Positions 1 to 8,343 of a stretch of DNA of 64,000 nt are shown here, in pieces. A program made the position numbers and the translations under genes. The stretch lies in NCBI RefSeq assembly GCF_900100385.1, contig NZ_FNFC01000006.1:1-64000 (forward strand), given 5' to 3'. Each line of letters starts with the position of its first letter. The first letter of the stretch is position 1. Below the pieces are notes generated by a model, which saw only the letters and a list, made by a program, of their open reading frames with translations, was not told the origin of the DNA and made no database searches. The stretch comes from Halovenus aranensis. Its GTDB lineage: Archaea; Halobacteriota; Halobacteria; Halobacteriales; Haloarculaceae.

Positions 1-311
1 GCTGACAACCCGTACTGTGGCCGGCCTTTCCCTGTGGGTGAATGTTCGTGCTGTCGCTCGTCGACGTAGGGCTCGGTCCCGAGAACACTCAGTGCGCGCA
101 TGATGTCTGACTCCCCCGGCGTGCTCACCTGCTCGGTCTCTGCCTCCTCGACTAGTTCGAGACAATGCGACCGGATATCGACAGAAGCGACCGGCGTTTC
201 GTCACGCCTCTCGGCCGCGACGATGGCCAGTAATACGATTCGCTCGGTAAGTGAAGTCTCCTGTAGTGACAGCTCGTCGTCCATAGTTGGCCTGTCAACG
301 GCCTGTTGCAT
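1..311 (-). CDS. winged-helix-like protein, C-terminus cut by window edge
   Basis: The reading frame opens at an ATG at 311 (a second in-frame ATG is at 284) and runs off the left edge, leaving about 103 codons. The visible protein is acidic and has a helix-rich start (LTERIVLLAIVAA), a second helical stretch (DIRSHCLELVEEAE) and a basic tail containing GKGRPQYGL. This helix-helix-wing layout resembles small haloarchaeal winged-helix proteins and the C-terminal domain of Orc1/Cdc6. DNA binding is therefore an inference. The opposite-strand frame in the same place is Ser-rich and looks like a shadow. I do not recognise the exact family. Confidence 0.6.
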   Translation of the reverse strand, partial: MQQAVDRPTMDDELSLQETSLTERIVLLAIVAAERRDETPVASVDIRSHCLELVEEAETEQVSTPGESDIMRALSVLGTEPYVDERQHEHSPTGKGRPQYGLS

Positions 312-415
312 GTTCCTTACGGATAGTTGATACCGGTGCCCTCGGCCACACCGAGGACCCTCTTTTTAATATCCCTCTATATCCGGGGCCGATACATTCC
401 CGTCTCTGGTGGTAG

Positions 416-610
416 ATGCCAACAACGAGAGATATGTCTGAAGGGTGCCCGGGTCGAGACGAGTCAGAAGGGTCGATAGACGAGTGTGTATTCACCTGTC
501 CGGCCTGTGCTCAGGAGATATCGGTCAATCCGGAGATGAAGCGGGCGATTCTCTCGAACGGCTGTCCGGTCTGTGCCAGCTCGGTCACCGAGCAAAGCTT
601 CGTAGATTAG
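416..610 (+). CDS. small zinc-ribbon protein
   Basis: A 64-residue acidic protein with two CxxC knuckles: FTCPAC near residues 27-30 and CPVC near 50-53, separated by about 20 residues. That is the spacing of a treble-clef or zinc-ribbon fold with four Cys ligands. It belongs to the many tiny haloarchaeal zinc-finger proteins, most without a known role; binding to nucleic acid or protein is inferred. An alternative ATG lies at 434 (residue 7). A TATA-like ctatatcc at about 375-382 precedes the first ATG by about 35 nt. Its end overlaps the end of the convergent flavin-oxidase-like gene by 4 bp. Confidence 0.75.
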   Translation: MPTTRDMSEGCPGRDESEGSIDECVFTCPACAQEISVNPEMKRAILSNGCPVCASSVTEQSFVD

Positions 611-1068
611 AACGCGTCGCGGTCGATTTCTGTCCGACGCCCTGCTATCTCGGCCGGTTGCAGTTCGTAGAGTTTGATATCGAGTTCGTCCCGACCGTGT
701 CCCCAGATTTCGAACAGCGGCCGTTTCGCCTCGCCGTACTGCTCTATCTGTTCGACCGAGAGGTCTGCGGGGTCGAGTTCCTGAAGCGTCCCTTTGGCGA
801 CGATACTTCTGTAGGTCTCGCGGTCGTCTTCCTCATCGTAGATGACGAGTCGAATCGACGGCGCGGAGTCGAGGAACTCTCGCTTTTCGCTCTCGGCTGT
901 GGAGACCAGGCGCATGTAGAATGTACCGGTGTCGGCGTCGTAGCCGTACGAAATCGGAATCGAATAGGGTTCGTTCTCGCGGGCGAGGGTGAGAACGCCA
1001 GTTTCGCGGCTGGCGACGAACTCGTCGATTTCGTCTCTCCCCATTTCTGTTTCCTTCGCAAGTGACAT
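607..1068 (-). CDS. pyridoxamine 5'-phosphate oxidase family protein
   Basis: A 153-residue protein with the FMN-binding split-barrel pattern: an N-terminal helix (MGRDEIDEFVASRETGVLTL), the strand-turn PYSIPISYGYDADTGTFYMR and the following VIYDEEDDRETYRSIVAKGTL segment. Family members bind FMN, F420 or haem. Haloarchaeal versions are mostly uncharacterised, so the cofactor and substrate are unknown. The frame could extend to a TTG at 1131. The ATG at 1068 is preferred because it starts at the usual place for the fold and an AT-rich box (rc aattaagg, about 1100-1107) lies roughly 26-35 nt upstream. The upstream neighbour on the same strand is the HTH_10 regulator, 59 bp away, which could control it. 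Confidence 0.85.
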   Translation of the reverse strand: MSLAKETEMGRDEIDEFVASRETGVLTLARENEPYSIPISYGYDADTGTFYMRLVSTAESEKREFLDSAPSIRLVIYDEEDDRETYRSIVAKGTLQELDPADLSVEQIEQYGEAKRPLFEIWGHGRDELDIKLYELQPAEIAGRRTEIDRDAF

Positions 1069-1127
1069 TGTCTCGTACTCGTGGATAGAAGGCCAGTCCC
1101 TTAATTTCCGTTGGTCCGTCCCCTGCC

Positions 1128-1766
1128 TCAATCGAGGATATCGGTCAACAGTTTTCGCTGGGCGGCGACCAGATGTTCGGTGAACGTCGACTGTGCGATG
1201 CCCAGCGCGTCGGCGATTTCAGTCGCATTTGCGCCCTTCGGCCGCCTGAAATATCCCATCTCGAAGGCGACCCTGAGAACCTCCCGTTGTCGGTTCGTCA
1301 GTCTCCCGCGGTTGACGAACACCCGGTCTTCGGGCGACCCTTCGAGTGGCGGCTGGAGCAATCGCTGGACGTCGACGGGGGGATACTCCTCGCGGAAGGT
1401 GTCCATGATGCCCTGCAGGGTCTCGAACTCCGGCGCGTGGAACACGAGCGTCAGCGTGCCGTCCTCGGCGACGTATCGGTGAACGGGACAATCGAACTCT
1501 CCCAGCGTCTCGCACGGACAGTCGGCCGACCCGTCGTGGCTAACACGGTACAGCGTTGCCTCCCCGTACGAGAATACCGGTTCGACGCGGGGAACGTCGT
1601 CGAGGTCGCTATCGGCCATAAACTCAGAGACGCTTCCATCACTGTCAGGAAGGGCCACGCTCGTCGAGACCTGCTCGATAGGGCCCTCTGTCGAGCGAGA
1701 GGCGTTCGCTATCGGGCAGGTGCCGGGGTCGGCAAAGGAGACAGTCGCTCGAATCCCGTCAGACAT
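1128..1766 (-). CDS. HTH_10 (bacterio-opsin activator type) regulator
   Basis: A 212-residue predicted transcription regulator. The C-terminal 55 residues hold the HTH_10 domain: LTNRQREVLRVAFEMGYF, a Pro-rich turn, ATEIADALGIAQSTFTEHL. This is the DNA-binding domain of Bat and DmsR regulators of haloarchaea. The N-terminal half is the matching sensory sandwich, with FHAPEFETLQGIMD. Ahead of that lies a Cys/His cluster, CPCE...CPVH (CxC-x7-CxxH), that could bind metal or sense redox; this is inferred from the residues only. The ATG at 1766 was chosen over an adjacent Met codon at 1769. The flavin-oxidase-like gene follows on the same strand and is a plausible target. Confidence 0.85.
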   Translation of the reverse strand: MSDGIRATVSFADPGTCPIANASRSTEGPIEQVSTSVALPDSDGSVSEFMADSDLDDVPRVEPVFSYGEATLYRVSHDGSADCPCETLGEFDCPVHRYVAEDGTLTLVFHAPEFETLQGIMDTFREEYPPVDVQRLLQPPLEGSPEDRVFVNRGRLTNRQREVLRVAFEMGYFRRPKGANATEIADALGIAQSTFTEHLVAAQRKLLTDILD

Positions 1767-1811
1767 CACTTGCGGCCGATTCGTCCCCGGGGGTTTTGAA
1801 GCTGGTGGCCC

Positions 1812-2420
1812 CTACCGACGACTCGGATCGAGCAGGTGTACCCGGCCCGCGACGAGGCCGACGAGGAGGCCGGTAAAGTGTGCAATCAGTGCCACACCCG
1901 GTGCTGCTGTTGCGAGGGTCACCATCCCCGCGAGCGCGAAAAACACGGAGTATGTCAGCCAATCGGGTAGATTGACGGCCGAACCGAGTGTCGCCGCGAC
2001 CCGGTTACCCGCAAGCAGATAGCCGAGCAACGCGAAGACACCCCCACTTGCACCCACGACACCTGGCGAGGCAGTCACGCCGATGCCCGGTATCACGGTG
2101 ACAACATCACTCAATACAATTTGTGAGACGCCGGCGACAGCCCCAGCGACGACGAAAAACGCGTGAAATCGAGCCCGGGTAGTGAACACTGCCACCGGAA
2201 GCCCGATAACCGCCAGTGCGACCGCGTTCGAAACCAGATGTCCGAGGTCGGCGTGTGCGAAGACGCTCGTGACCACCGTCCAGGGGTTCTCCTGAATCGG
2301 AGGCTGCAACACGAACAACTCGCCGACGAGGTCCGCAAGCGCCGACACCATCTGGAGAGCGTACACGACGACAAACAGCATTACCAGTTCGAACACCGGT
2401 GTCGCCGAACGGGAACCCAT
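1812..2420 (-). CDS. rhomboid family intramembrane serine protease
   Basis: About 202 residues and some six membrane helices. The rhomboid hallmarks are present in order: FAHADLGHLVSN (the HxxxGHxxxN helix, His56 and His61 in this numbering), GASGGVFALLG carrying the GxSG nucleophile (Ser125), and AHFTGLLVGL with the catalytic His (His181). Rhomboids cut transmembrane substrates within the bilayer with a Ser-His dyad. Archaeal substrates are mostly unknown, though haloarchaeal RhoII affects S-layer glycosylation. The frame extends to an ATG at 2492, but the extra 24 residues are polar and lie before the first helix, so the ATG at 2420 is preferred. It is divergent from the 28-aa membrane peptide. 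Confidence 0.88.
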   Translation of the reverse strand: MGSRSATPVFELVMLFVVVYALQMVSALADLVGELFVLQPPIQENPWTVVTSVFAHADLGHLVSNAVALAVIGLPVAVFTTRARFHAFFVVAGAVAGVSQIVLSDVVTVIPGIGVTASPGVVGASGGVFALLGYLLAGNRVAATLGSAVNLPDWLTYSVFFALAGMVTLATAAPGVALIAHFTGLLVGLVAGRVHLLDPSRR

Positions 2421-2498
2421 ACCACGCGATTTGGTCCGCTGGCTGTTGAGTGTATCGCTAGCGAAACACCTAACTTGCGGGACAGACTCCATTCGTGT

Positions 2499-2585
2499 AT
2501 GGACTCAGAACAGTGGATTGCTATCTTCTTCGTCGTTCTGATGGTCGGCTCGACAATCGCCATCGGCGTCGGCTCCCTGCTGTAG
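2499..2585 (+). CDS. 28-residue single-span membrane peptide
   Basis: A short frame starting with ATG at 2499: a charged N-terminus (MDSEQW) followed by one hydrophobic helix of about 21 residues (IAIFFVVLMVGSTIAIGVGSLL) and a stop. The composition is unlike a random GC-rich frame, and tiny proteins with a VLMVGST core occur in haloarchaeal genomes as I recall. The role is unknown; a subunit or regulator of a membrane protein is possible. It is divergent from the rhomboid protease gene with 78 bp between starts and is followed 53 bp later by the DUF371 gene on the same strand. The longer overlapping frame beginning at 2163 is a shadow of the rhomboid gene. Confidence 0.6.
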   Translation: MDSEQWIAIFFVVLMVGSTIAIGVGSLL

Positions 2586-2638
2586 GCAGGTCGGCTCGAA
2601 TCGACTGATTATTGCCGCTCTCACCCACAGCCACAGCC

Positions 2639-3064
2639 ATGGTCGAAACCCTGAGGACGGTCGTGGAAGCGACCGGCCACGACAACGTGTCGGCGGCGCA
2701 TGAAAGTACGTTCGAACTGACGAGCGACGACTACCTCACCCCGGCGGGAGACTGTATCGTCGGTATCGAGGCTGACACGGTTCCCGCCTCGTTTGACGAG
2801 GCGTATATTCACGCCTGCCAGGACGGCGAGGCCTCGATTAGGATAACGCTGGAGGCGAACCAGCACACAGACAGCATCGAGGCCAGTGGCCACCCGGAGC
2901 TAACGTTCGAGAGCGACCGGAGCATGGTCGTCCGGACGAGCGAGTACGTCGACGAGCGGACCGTCGCAATCGACGCGGACAAGGCGGCTGCGGATATCGA
3001 CCGTGACCTCGTGGAGGCCCTTGCCGAGGGCGCGACCCTCACCGCGACGCTACGGGTCGACTAG
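2639..3064 (+). CDS. DUF371 family protein
   Basis: A 141-residue acidic soluble protein. It fits the archaeal DUF371 family: the opening VEATGHDNVSAAHESTFELT, the LTPAGDCIVGIEAD motif, and a late beta-rich part with VVRTSEYVDERTVAID. The family is widely conserved in archaea but has no assigned function that I know. The ATG at 2639 is chosen over the in-frame codon at 2612 because family members begin close to the ATGH segment. It ends 4 bp inside the convergent ABC permease gene. Confidence 0.85.
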   Translation: MVETLRTVVEATGHDNVSAAHESTFELTSDDYLTPAGDCIVGIEADTVPASFDEAYIHACQDGEASIRITLEANQHTDSIEASGHPELTFESDRSMVVRTSEYVDERTVAIDADKAAADIDRDLVEALAEGATLTATLRVD

Positions 3065-4128
3065 AGAGATTCGACATCGACACGTCCCACGTACCACCGG
3101 ACACAGGCATACAGCCCAATCCCCAGTACAGTGAATCCGGCGACGTGTGCCAGCGTCGTGCCTGTCGCGCTGTCGACGGCAAGCAAGGCGACCGTACTCG
3201 CGGGATGTTCCGGCAAGGCGATTGTCCCGCCAAAGAGGAGGACCGCAAGCAGCGAGTACAACAACTGTGCCTGCCGGCGCTGACCGGTCAGTAGCCCAAG
3301 CATCGTCCCGACGACGACCGTAATCAGTGTCATGGCGGCCACGAACACTAGCAACACACCGACGTTCTCGATACCGGTCCCGTTGAGACGCAACAGCACC
3401 ATCCAGAGGCCGGCCTGAATCGGAGCGATTGCAACCATCCCGGCGGCCTTGCCGTCGACGATATCGACCAGCGATAGCGGCGACACCCGGAGCAGTTCGA
3501 GTGTCCCCTGTTCTATCTCCTCGGTAATCGAGTCGACGACGATAGAGCCGCTGATAAACGCCGGCAGGAACAACAACAGCGGCAACAGGATCGTGTAGGT
3601 GAACCCGAAGTACGAACTTGACCCCACGTCCTCTGGAATTTGAACCGGCGCCTCGTCGAGGTAGTCGACACGCTCGACGCGCTCCAGACGCTCCAGTTCC
3701 GACAGTAGCTCGCGAACACTGACGACGATTACTGTCGTCCGCAGGTCTTCGGCCGGAACGACTGCCTCGACCTGTACCTGTGTCCCGCCGCCGACGGGTG
3801 AACTGGCCGTCGAAACGACGGCATCGAGCTGTCCCCGTTCGAATAATTCGAGCGCGTCGTCGTTCGAGGCGACCCGGCGGATAGTGACACCATCGACCTC
3901 CTGGCCTGCCCGAATCAGATTCTCTTCGACATCGCCGGGGACGCCGACCTCGATGTCGGCCCCGCCGTCGACCGAACCGGGGTCGTACAGCGAGGTGAGC
4001 CCGACGACCAGAAACGACGAGAAGGCGGCGATAAACAGTTGGATACAGATCGCGAGGACGATGGTCTTCTCGCGGCTGAGCGACCCCAGTTCGCGTTTCG
4101 TAATCGTCCACCGAGGGTGGTCAAACAA
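3061..4128 (-). CDS. ABC-2 type permease, second subunit
   Basis: A 355-residue membrane protein with the ABC-2 exporter layout: a short cytoplasmic start (WTITKRELGSLSREK), a first helix near residues 24-45, a soluble extracellular region of about 130 residues, then five or so helices from residue 175. The cytoplasmic loop ITEEIEQGTLELLRVSPLS is the usual coupling segment that meets the ATPase. The start is a TTG at 4128 overlapping the end of the upstream permease-protease gene by 8 bp, which implies translational coupling; no ATG is available nearby. With the two upstream genes it forms a three-gene exporter operon. Substrate unknown; NatAB-like sodium export is one known role for this type. 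Confidence 0.85.
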   Translation of the reverse strand: MFDHPRWTITKRELGSLSREKTIVLAICIQLFIAAFSSFLVVGLTSLYDPGSVDGGADIEVGVPGDVEENLIRAGQEVDGVTIRRVASNDDALELFERGQLDAVVSTASSPVGGGTQVQVEAVVPAEDLRTTVIVVSVRELLSELERLERVERVDYLDEAPVQIPEDVGSSSYFGFTYTILLPLLLFLPAFISGSIVVDSITEEIEQGTLELLRVSPLSLVDIVDGKAAGMVAIAPIQAGLWMVLLRLNGTGIENVGVLLVFVAAMTLITVVVGTMLGLLTGQRRQAQLLYSLLAVLLFGGTIALPEHPASTVALLAVDSATGTTLAHVAGFTVLGIGLYACVRWYVGRVDVESL

Positions 4129-6076
4129 CGCTGACCACCACCGTTAGGTTATACGCCAGATGAACCAGCATGGCGGTCCCGACCGCCACGACGTACGCCC
4201 GCTTGCTCCGGCTGGCTCCGACCGCCGAGATGCCGGCAGTCACCACGTGTAACGCAAGCGGTGCAAGCAGGAACAACAGAACCGTCAGAACCGGCGGGCC
4301 GGGAATGATACCGCCCTGGAGACCCGCCTCACCGACAGCGAGGTCGGGCAAGCCGACAAGCTGGGCGAGTAGTGCAATCTTCTCGCCGAGGAAGAACCCG
4401 ACCCCGCTTGCGACGCCGAGTAACACGGCTCGGCGACGGCCCGACGCGAACCGCCGGTGCGTGTAACCGGCGTAGATGTGTAGGCTCTTTGCCAGTTCTT
4501 CGACGACGGCCACGACCACGAGGATGAGGACGACTGAAATCTCGCCGAGCGCAAAGAGCAGGGCGATAGCCAGTAACTGGACGACGAACACGAACGGGAT
4601 GAGCGCGGCTGTGAGGCCACCGACTGCCAGGTACTGCCGGAGCGGTGTCACGTCGACAGGCAGCAGTCCGTTCAGGCGGGCCGTGAATCCGCCGGGTTTC
4701 CCCCGCACCGGAATCGGCCCGACGAGTGCGTCGAGGACGCGCCCTCGGAGCGAGCGCTGGTCGAACATGTCCTCCTCGCGGTAGAGGCCGGCACCGAGTC
4801 CGAAGAAGACGCCAGCACACAGCAGCGGCGGCGTCGTCGAGAAGACGAATTCCGCGAGGCTAATTGCCTCTCCCTGTAGTTCGCGGACGAGCAGCGTGAG
4901 TGGCGAGATGAGTGCAACCGCGCCCACGTCAGTGAAAATGGCAGGCACGAACGCGTAGCTGGTCAGCGTGACGGTGATTGTGACGGTCACGAAGGTCAGT
5001 TCTTTGAACGACCGGGCGAACATCGCACCCAGGAATGTCGCCCCGAGAAAGAGCAAGACGAGTGGCATCACCGCGAGTACGGAGACAGGGCCGCCCAGTT
5101 GCCCGTTGACGAGCACAAACAGCCCGGCGATGATGGCTACTTCGACGGCCATTCCACCCACGAAGTAGGGTAGTGTCTTCCCACCGATGATGTCGAACCG
5201 GCTGACCGGTGACACCAGAAGCAACTCGCCGCGGCGGTTCGTCCGTTCGGAGAGAATTGTGCTGCCGTAGGCCTGAATGAGGAAGTTCATCGGAATGATG
5301 ACCAGAAACGCGAGCACGAGCGACTGGAACGGAAACGGCGGATTGATGTCCGACGGTGACCCCGAGATAGAGTCCTCTGTGAACGAGGCACCGAACCCAC
5401 CAATCGGGCCGCCCGACCCCCCTGTATCGGTCGTCGTCTCGCGGTCGGTGGCAGGTCCGTCCGGTTCGCCGTCGTCCGGTTGGTCGGTAGATGTGTCACC
5501 CGCCTCACTCCCGTCACTCTCCCCACTCTCGCCGCCATCGGAACCGTCTGTCTGACCGGTCGAGCCGTCCTCGTCGTCCGAGTCGTCTGTTCCGCCGGAG
5601 TCGCCACCGAGGCGAAGCCCGTCGCCAAGTGCACTCTGCTGGCGGTACTCCAGCACGACCGAGACGGGAAACGCTGCGGTCTGGTTCAGCTCCTGTCGTA
5701 GCTGTCTGTTGTTGTAGCGGCTGACTGCGCTCTGTAGCTGTCCGTAGGCGGCGATTCCCTTCCGTGACTCGGCGTACACTATCTCGCCGTCGCCGATGTA
5801 CAACTCTACCTCACTTCGACTGACTGCCCTCTCTCCACCCTCGCGGATGACGAACGCACCCTCTGAATCGACCACATCGTAGTAGGGACTTTCCTCGTCG
5901 ACCGATACACGGTAGAGACCGTCGTCGAGACCGGTATCGCCACTTATGATGAACGGAACGACGAGCCCGAACAGCGCCAGCGCGACCAGCGCGATGCCGA
6001 CGGTCCGGCGGTCGATGCCGCCGGCGTTTTTTGTCACTTCCCACCGGGCGATGCGGAGGAGCTTTCGTGGCCGCAC
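4121..6076 (-). CDS. ABC-2 permease fused to PrsW-like intramembrane protease
   Basis: A 651-residue fusion. Residues 1-440 are a NatB-like ABC-2 permease: helix near 28-44, an extracellular domain, a low-complexity Asp/Ser/Gly linker at about 155-225, then five helices including the loop SERTNRRGELLLVSPVSRFD. Residues 480-651 add more helices carrying EELAK (526-530), FLGEK with Glu565, His610 and HLAYN (639-643). The EExxK, Glu and His pattern matches PrsW/PrsW-like glutamic intramembrane proteases. The start is GTG at 6076, 2 bp after the ATPase gene, so the operon is tightly coupled. In PrsW, the protease releases a sigma factor by cutting its membrane-bound anti-sigma. Archaea lack that system, so any substrate here is unknown. 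Confidence 0.85.
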   Translation of the reverse strand: MRPRKLLRIARWEVTKNAGGIDRRTVGIALVALALFGLVVPFIISGDTGLDDGLYRVSVDEESPYYDVVDSEGAFVIREGGERAVSRSEVELYIGDGEIVYAESRKGIAAYGQLQSAVSRYNNRQLRQELNQTAAFPVSVVLEYRQQSALGDGLRLGGDSGGTDDSDDEDGSTGQTDGSDGGESGESDGSEAGDTSTDQPDDGEPDGPATDRETTTDTGGSGGPIGGFGASFTEDSISGSPSDINPPFPFQSLVLAFLVIIPMNFLIQAYGSTILSERTNRRGELLLVSPVSRFDIIGGKTLPYFVGGMAVEVAIIAGLFVLVNGQLGGPVSVLAVMPLVLLFLGATFLGAMFARSFKELTFVTVTITVTLTSYAFVPAIFTDVGAVALISPLTLLVRELQGEAISLAEFVFSTTPPLLCAGVFFGLGAGLYREEDMFDQRSLRGRVLDALVGPIPVRGKPGGFTARLNGLLPVDVTPLRQYLAVGGLTAALIPFVFVVQLLAIALLFALGEISVVLILVVVAVVEELAKSLHIYAGYTHRRFASGRRRAVLLGVASGVGFFLGEKIALLAQLVGLPDLAVGEAGLQGGIIPGPPVLTVLLFLLAPLALHVVTAGISAVGASRSKRAYVVAVGTAMLVHLAYNLTVVVSVV

Positions 6077-6078
6077 GT

Positions 6079-6960
6079 TCAGCCCTCCGAGCGCGAGCCG
6101 GGGTCGGCGACGTTCAGGAACACCTCTTCGAGACTCGACTCTTCGGTCCGGATGTCGACGACCTCGCCGTCTGCCTCCTGGGCGAGCGTGCGCGTCTCCT
6201 CGACTTCAGACATCGATTCGACGGTCCGCCGGTATCTGCCGTTTTCTCGCACGCTGTCGGCCACCTCGACGGTGGTATAGACGTGATAGGTGGTCTCGCC
6301 GTGTGCCTGCTGGAGTTCGTCGAGGTCGCCTCGGGCGACGATTTCGCCGTCGTTCATAATCGCCACACGGTCACAGATAGACTCGACGTGAAAGAGGTTG
6401 TGTGCGCTGAAGACGATTGTCTTCCCCTCCGCTGCGAGTTCTTCTGTGAACTGGATGATGTAGTTCGTCGTCAGCGGGTCGAGGCCGCTCGCCGGCTCGT
6501 CGTATATCAGCACGTCCGGGTCGTTGACCAGCGAGCGCGTGATTGCGACCTTTCGCTTCATCCCTTTGGACATGTCGCCGAGCTGGCGCTCGCGGTGTTC
6601 GAGGTCGAGCTTGTCGAGTGTCTCCGTAATCCGTGTCTCGGCCACGCCGTCGGGCACGTCGTAGAGGTCGGCGAAAAACCGCAGATACGAGGTCGCGGTC
6701 ATCTCCTCGTACAGGGGTGACTCCTCGGGCAGAAAGCCGAGGTGTTTGCGCATCTCGGTCTCGCTCGTGTCGTAGCCAGCGACCTGCGCGGTGCCGGCCG
6801 TCGGGTCGAGCAGTCCAGCGAGCATCTTCAACGTCGTGGTCTTCCCGGCACCGTTTGGCCCGACGATGCCGAAGACTTCACCCTCCTCGACGGAGAACGT
6901 ACTTCCTTCGACGGCGACGAACTCGCCGTACTCTTTGCGCAGGTCCTGTGCCGCTATCAT
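6079..6960 (-). CDS. ABC transporter ATPase, NatA-like
   Basis: A 293-residue nucleotide-binding subunit. Walker A is GPNGAGKTTTLKM near residue 34, the Q-loop region is LGFLPEES, the signature is MSKGMKRKV, Walker B is VLIYDEPASGLD, and the H-loop is FSAHN. The C-terminal tail (LEEVFLNVADPG) is typical of NatA/DrrA-type exporters. It powers the two permeases encoded just downstream. ATG at 6960. Being first in the operon, it probably carries the promoter in the 7028-6961 gap, which has no clear strong TATA box. The chemistry is certain, the exported substrate is not. Confidence 0.92.
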   Translation of the reverse strand: MIAAQDLRKEYGEFVAVEGSTFSVEEGEVFGIVGPNGAGKTTTLKMLAGLLDPTAGTAQVAGYDTSETEMRKHLGFLPEESPLYEEMTATSYLRFFADLYDVPDGVAETRITETLDKLDLEHRERQLGDMSKGMKRKVAITRSLVNDPDVLIYDEPASGLDPLTTNYIIQFTEELAAEGKTIVFSAHNLFHVESICDRVAIMNDGEIVARGDLDELQQAHGETTYHVYTTVEVADSVRENGRYRRTVESMSEVEETRTLAQEADGEVVDIRTEESSLEEVFLNVADPGSRSEG

Positions 6961-7028
6961 CGGTCCGAAGTAACGAACGGGGGACCGTATACCTTCCCCC
7001 TCTCGGTTTCGCGAACGTCGTACCAGAT

Positions 7029-8192
7029 TCAGTGCGCTGTCTCGGTTCTAGAGGCGTGGCACGCATCCTTGCCAGTCTGCCACTGAAGAGACGGGTACTG
7101 TGAGGACTCATCAACCGTCCAGACCCCCTCGAAGTCTAACTCCTCCATCTCCTCCGCTGTATTCTCTATGTCCGTGTCCAGTTCTTGTACTGTTGCCGTT
7201 CCATCGTTAACGCCAACCCCGGTATCGATATCCGCCTCTGCACTCTGCCAATAAATGTGCTGAATCCGTCCGCCACTCACGTTATGTCCGGCAACAACTC
7301 CACTTTTTCGTGTTCCACTGACTCGAGAGTAGACGAATCCGTTTTCGATATCTCCGAAGCCGCGATTCTTGCCTACCAATCCTCCGACTGATGACTCACC
7401 GCTCACTTCGCCACACGCATGTACGTCACTAACCTTCCCGTCCACGCCGTTGTGTCCGACCAGCCCACCAGTTCTCACCTGTCCAGACACCGCTGTTCCT
7501 GCGTACGACTGCGAAACGAGACTCTCATCGGTATTTATGCCGACGATACCGCCGACATTAGACTCTCCTGTGACGGTCCCGGTTGTCCATGCGCGCTCAA
7601 TCTGGGCGGAGTAATTTCGCCCAACGAATCCACCAACATCTGTTTCGCCTTGAATTAGAACATCCCGGGCGTGTCCGGTCATTGTTCCGTCTTCGTTTAC
7701 CCCAGTCCCTGTCCCGACACCAGATTCGCCAGTAACCTCGGGTTCAGACAGTGAAACCGTCAATTCGCCTCTATTCCGGCCAGCGACGACACCCACGCTT
7801 GATGCGCCAGTTATCTTCGCATTCTGAAACGTAAGTTGTTCTATCGAGCCCGCATTGTTAGCGAACAGTCCGACGTTGTCTTGCTCTGGTCGGTCAATGA
7901 CAAGGTCAGTGATTGTCCGTCCCTGCCCGTCGACTGTGCCAGTGAACAACTCGTTCCGGGTGCCGATTGGGTCCCATCCACCAGCGGCTGAACCGACATG
8001 TGAATCGTATCCGTCGGTCGTCGCATCGAGATTTGCCGTCAGGACGTATGTTCTGTCTCGATTATCACGGACTCTGTGCAGGTCGTGCCAATCAGCTATT
8101 TCTTGGTGACTGTCACCAAACCCAGATAGGCAACCGCTCACGGCGCTAGCCAGACTTGCACCGGCCAAACTGAGGAATCGCCGTCGGCTCAT
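7029..8192 (-). CDS. Tat-exported GLUG-repeat lipoprotein
   Basis: A 387-residue surface protein. The N-terminus has a twin-arginine motif (SRRRFLSLAGA) and a lipobox ending at Cys21 (AVSGC), so Tat export and lipid anchoring are predicted. From about residue 105 there are some seven GLUG-type repeats of about 30 residues with cores such as VGVVAGRN, VGGFVGRN, VGGIVGIN, TGGLVGHN, VGGLVGKN and SGVVAGHN. These build a right-handed beta-helix-like rod found in adhesins and peptidase-associated surface proteins. The gene is flanked by AT-rich DNA. A CTTTTATC box centred near 8216 sits 25 nt before the ATG, indicating a leaderless promoter. Adhesion or surface decoration is inferred. Confidence 0.85.
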   Translation of the reverse strand: MSRRRFLSLAGASLASAVSGCLSGFGDSHQEIADWHDLHRVRDNRDRTYVLTANLDATTDGYDSHVGSAAGGWDPIGTRNELFTGTVDGQGRTITDLVIDRPEQDNVGLFANNAGSIEQLTFQNAKITGASSVGVVAGRNRGELTVSLSEPEVTGESGVGTGTGVNEDGTMTGHARDVLIQGETDVGGFVGRNYSAQIERAWTTGTVTGESNVGGIVGINTDESLVSQSYAGTAVSGQVRTGGLVGHNGVDGKVSDVHACGEVSGESSVGGLVGKNRGFGDIENGFVYSRVSGTRKSGVVAGHNVSGGRIQHIYWQSAEADIDTGVGVNDGTATVQELDTDIENTAEEMEELDFEGVWTVDESSQYPSLQWQTGKDACHASRTETAH

Positions 8193-8343
8193 GTAATATA
8201 TGCTGTTTGTATTCGATAAAAGTATTTATACTCTTACATAGCTAAGAAATAATCTCACAGAGCGACAACAGTCTCGGTGGTAGACGAATTCTGACCGCAT
8301 CGGTCGAGAACCATCGACACCGCTACGGGATATCAGATAACTA

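Noticed and set aside
3050-4111. 353-aa minus-strand frame overlapping the ABC permease
   Set aside because: Very Arg-rich and lacking hydrophobic helices; it is the alternate frame of the GC-rich permease gene.
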